Part shown: one piece after another, positions 50,707 through 51,365 of the stretch
How the letters are laid out: the number at the start of each line of letters is the position of its first letter
How positions within the stretch are numbered: the first letter of the stretch is position 1
Assembly: GCF_001296025.1 (NCBI RefSeq)
Contig: NZ_LJHV01000029.1
Span: 1-51,365, forward strand
Reading direction: 5' to 3'
Source: Porphyrobacter sp. AAP60
Lineage (GTDB): Bacteria > Pseudomonadota > Alphaproteobacteria > Sphingomonadales > Sphingomonadaceae
DNA: 51,365 nt
The notes under the pieces: generated by a model
Database searches by the model: none
What the model was told of the DNA's origin: nothing
Seen by the model: the letters and a program-made list of their open reading frames with translations, nothing else
Position numbers and translations under genes: made by a program

Positions 50707-51365
50707 ATGACTTTCGTGAAGATCGGCGCAGTCGCTGTGGCAGCGGCTCTGGCAGCCTATCCGGGCATGGCACAAAACGCGGCGAGCGAGCCGACCCGGG
50801 CAGCGCAGGCAGCGGCAGCCGCAAATCTGCCGGACGAAGGCACCCGCGATGCCGACTTCTCCATGCGCGGCTTCCTTGCCACGCGCAGCGAACCGGTAAT
50901 CACGGGTGCGGGCGGAAAGCCGGTCTGGAACCTTGCCGCCTATGCCTTCGTGGATGGCCCTGCCCCCGCCACCGTCCATCCCAGCCTGTGGCGGCACATG
51001 CGGCACCTGAAGCATCACGGGCTTTACCGCGTCACCGATAATGTCTGGCAGGTGCGCGGGTTTGATCTGTCGAACATGACAATCGTGCGCGGCGCCACCG
51101 GATGGATCGTGATCGATCCTCTCACCAGTGTCGAAACCGCGCAGGCGGCGATGGAGCTGGTCAACGCCACGCTGGGCCAGCGCCCCGTCAGCGCGGTGAT
51201 CTATTCGCACAGCCATGCCGATCATTTCGGCGGGGTGCGCGGCGTGGTTGATCCGACCGAAGTGGCCGCCGGACGCACGCAGGTGATCGCACCCCACGGC
51301 TTCATGGAAGAAGCTACATCGGAAAACGTCATGGCAGGCGGCGCGATGATGCGCCGCGCCGCCTA
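50707..51365 (+). CDS. SdsA1-type alkylsulfatase (partial, cut by window end)
   Basis: The first 219 residues of an exported metallo-beta-lactamase-fold alkylsulfatase. The signal peptide ends PGMAQ (about 23). Family landmarks follow in order: TVHPSLWRHMRHLKHHGLYR, VWQVRGFDLSNMTIV, WIVIDPLTSVETA, and the di-zinc motif HSHADHFGGVRG near residue 175. It ends at ENVMAGGAMMRRAA. Such enzymes release sulfate from linear alkyl sulfates such as SDS. The sequence continues beyond the window with no sign of damage. Confidence 0.9.
   Translation, partial: MTFVKIGAVAVAAALAAYPGMAQNAASEPTRAAQAAAAANLPDEGTRDADFSMRGFLATRSEPVITGAGGKPVWNLAAYAFVDGPAPATVHPSLWRHMRHLKHHGLYRVTDNVWQVRGFDLSNMTIVRGATGWIVIDPLTSVETAQAAMELVNATLGQRPVSAVIYSHSHADHFGGVRGVVDPTEVAAGRTQVIAPHGFMEEATSENVMAGGAMMRRAA

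Overview
The window looks like a chromosomal segment of a GC-rich alphaproteobacterium of the order Sphingomonadales (Erythrobacter/Porphyrobacter/Novosphingobium type). This is inferred from the TonB-receptor-centred catabolic locus, the DUF6481 protein, the REP-like elements and CtrA-type sites; no rRNA or marker gene is present to fix the genus. No tRNA, rRNA or CRISPR array was seen.

Region 1 (1-9.1 kb) looks like an acquired island. An AT-richer M61-like metalloprotease gene lies between two degenerate 103-nt direct repeats. Next is a copper locus in which a CnrYXH-type regulatory trio (anti-sigma factor, periplasmic metal sensor, ECF sigma factor) is joined directly to copA-copB-copC. 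A large tyrosine recombinase closes the island, with 13-bp tandem repeats and two hairpins beyond its start.

Region 2 (9.3-12.2 kb) is backbone: a membrane protein, the rRNA pseudouridine synthase RluE, the ribosomal oxygenase RoxA and a DUF6481 protein.

Region 3 (12.4-26.9 kb) is the most interesting part. It is a divergent locus that appears to encode a complete oxidative sulfoquinovose (plant sulfolipid sugar) pathway. Leftward are a GH31 sulfoquinovosidase, a LacI regulator, an aldo/keto reductase and an SsuD/SmoC-like FMNH2 monooxygenase. Rightward are a TonB receptor, an MFS importer, a YeiH-type sulfite/sulfate exporter, GlpD, an SsuE-type FMN reductase, a RibB-like protein lacking its metal ligands, and the sulfite dehydrogenase pair SorA-SorB. 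The inferred flow is: import of sulfoquinovosyl glycerol, hydrolysis, C-S bond oxidation to 6-oxo-glucose plus sulfite, reduction to glucose, and sulfite oxidation or export. A perfect ParB parS palindrome sits inside sorB.

Region 4 (26.9-37.6 kb) is signalling-rich. Two paralogous dCache-HAMP-GGDEF-EAL proteins flank a cupredoxin gene, followed by a DUF3034 outer-membrane protein and an extended truncated haemoglobin. A BLUF photoreceptor with a B12-like domain, a haloacid-dehalogenase-family protein and an HD-GYP protein with a damaged HD motif come next.

Region 5 (37.7-47.6 kb) is a leftward five-gene operon of secreted DUF11-type proteins, including a 1717-residue surface or outer-membrane protein, preceded by CtrA-type 8-mers. 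Region 6 (47.8-51.4 kb) has an ArsR-type regulator, a beta-carbonic anhydrase and a SulP/BicA-type transporter, then the start of an SdsA1-type alkylsulfatase cut by the window edge.
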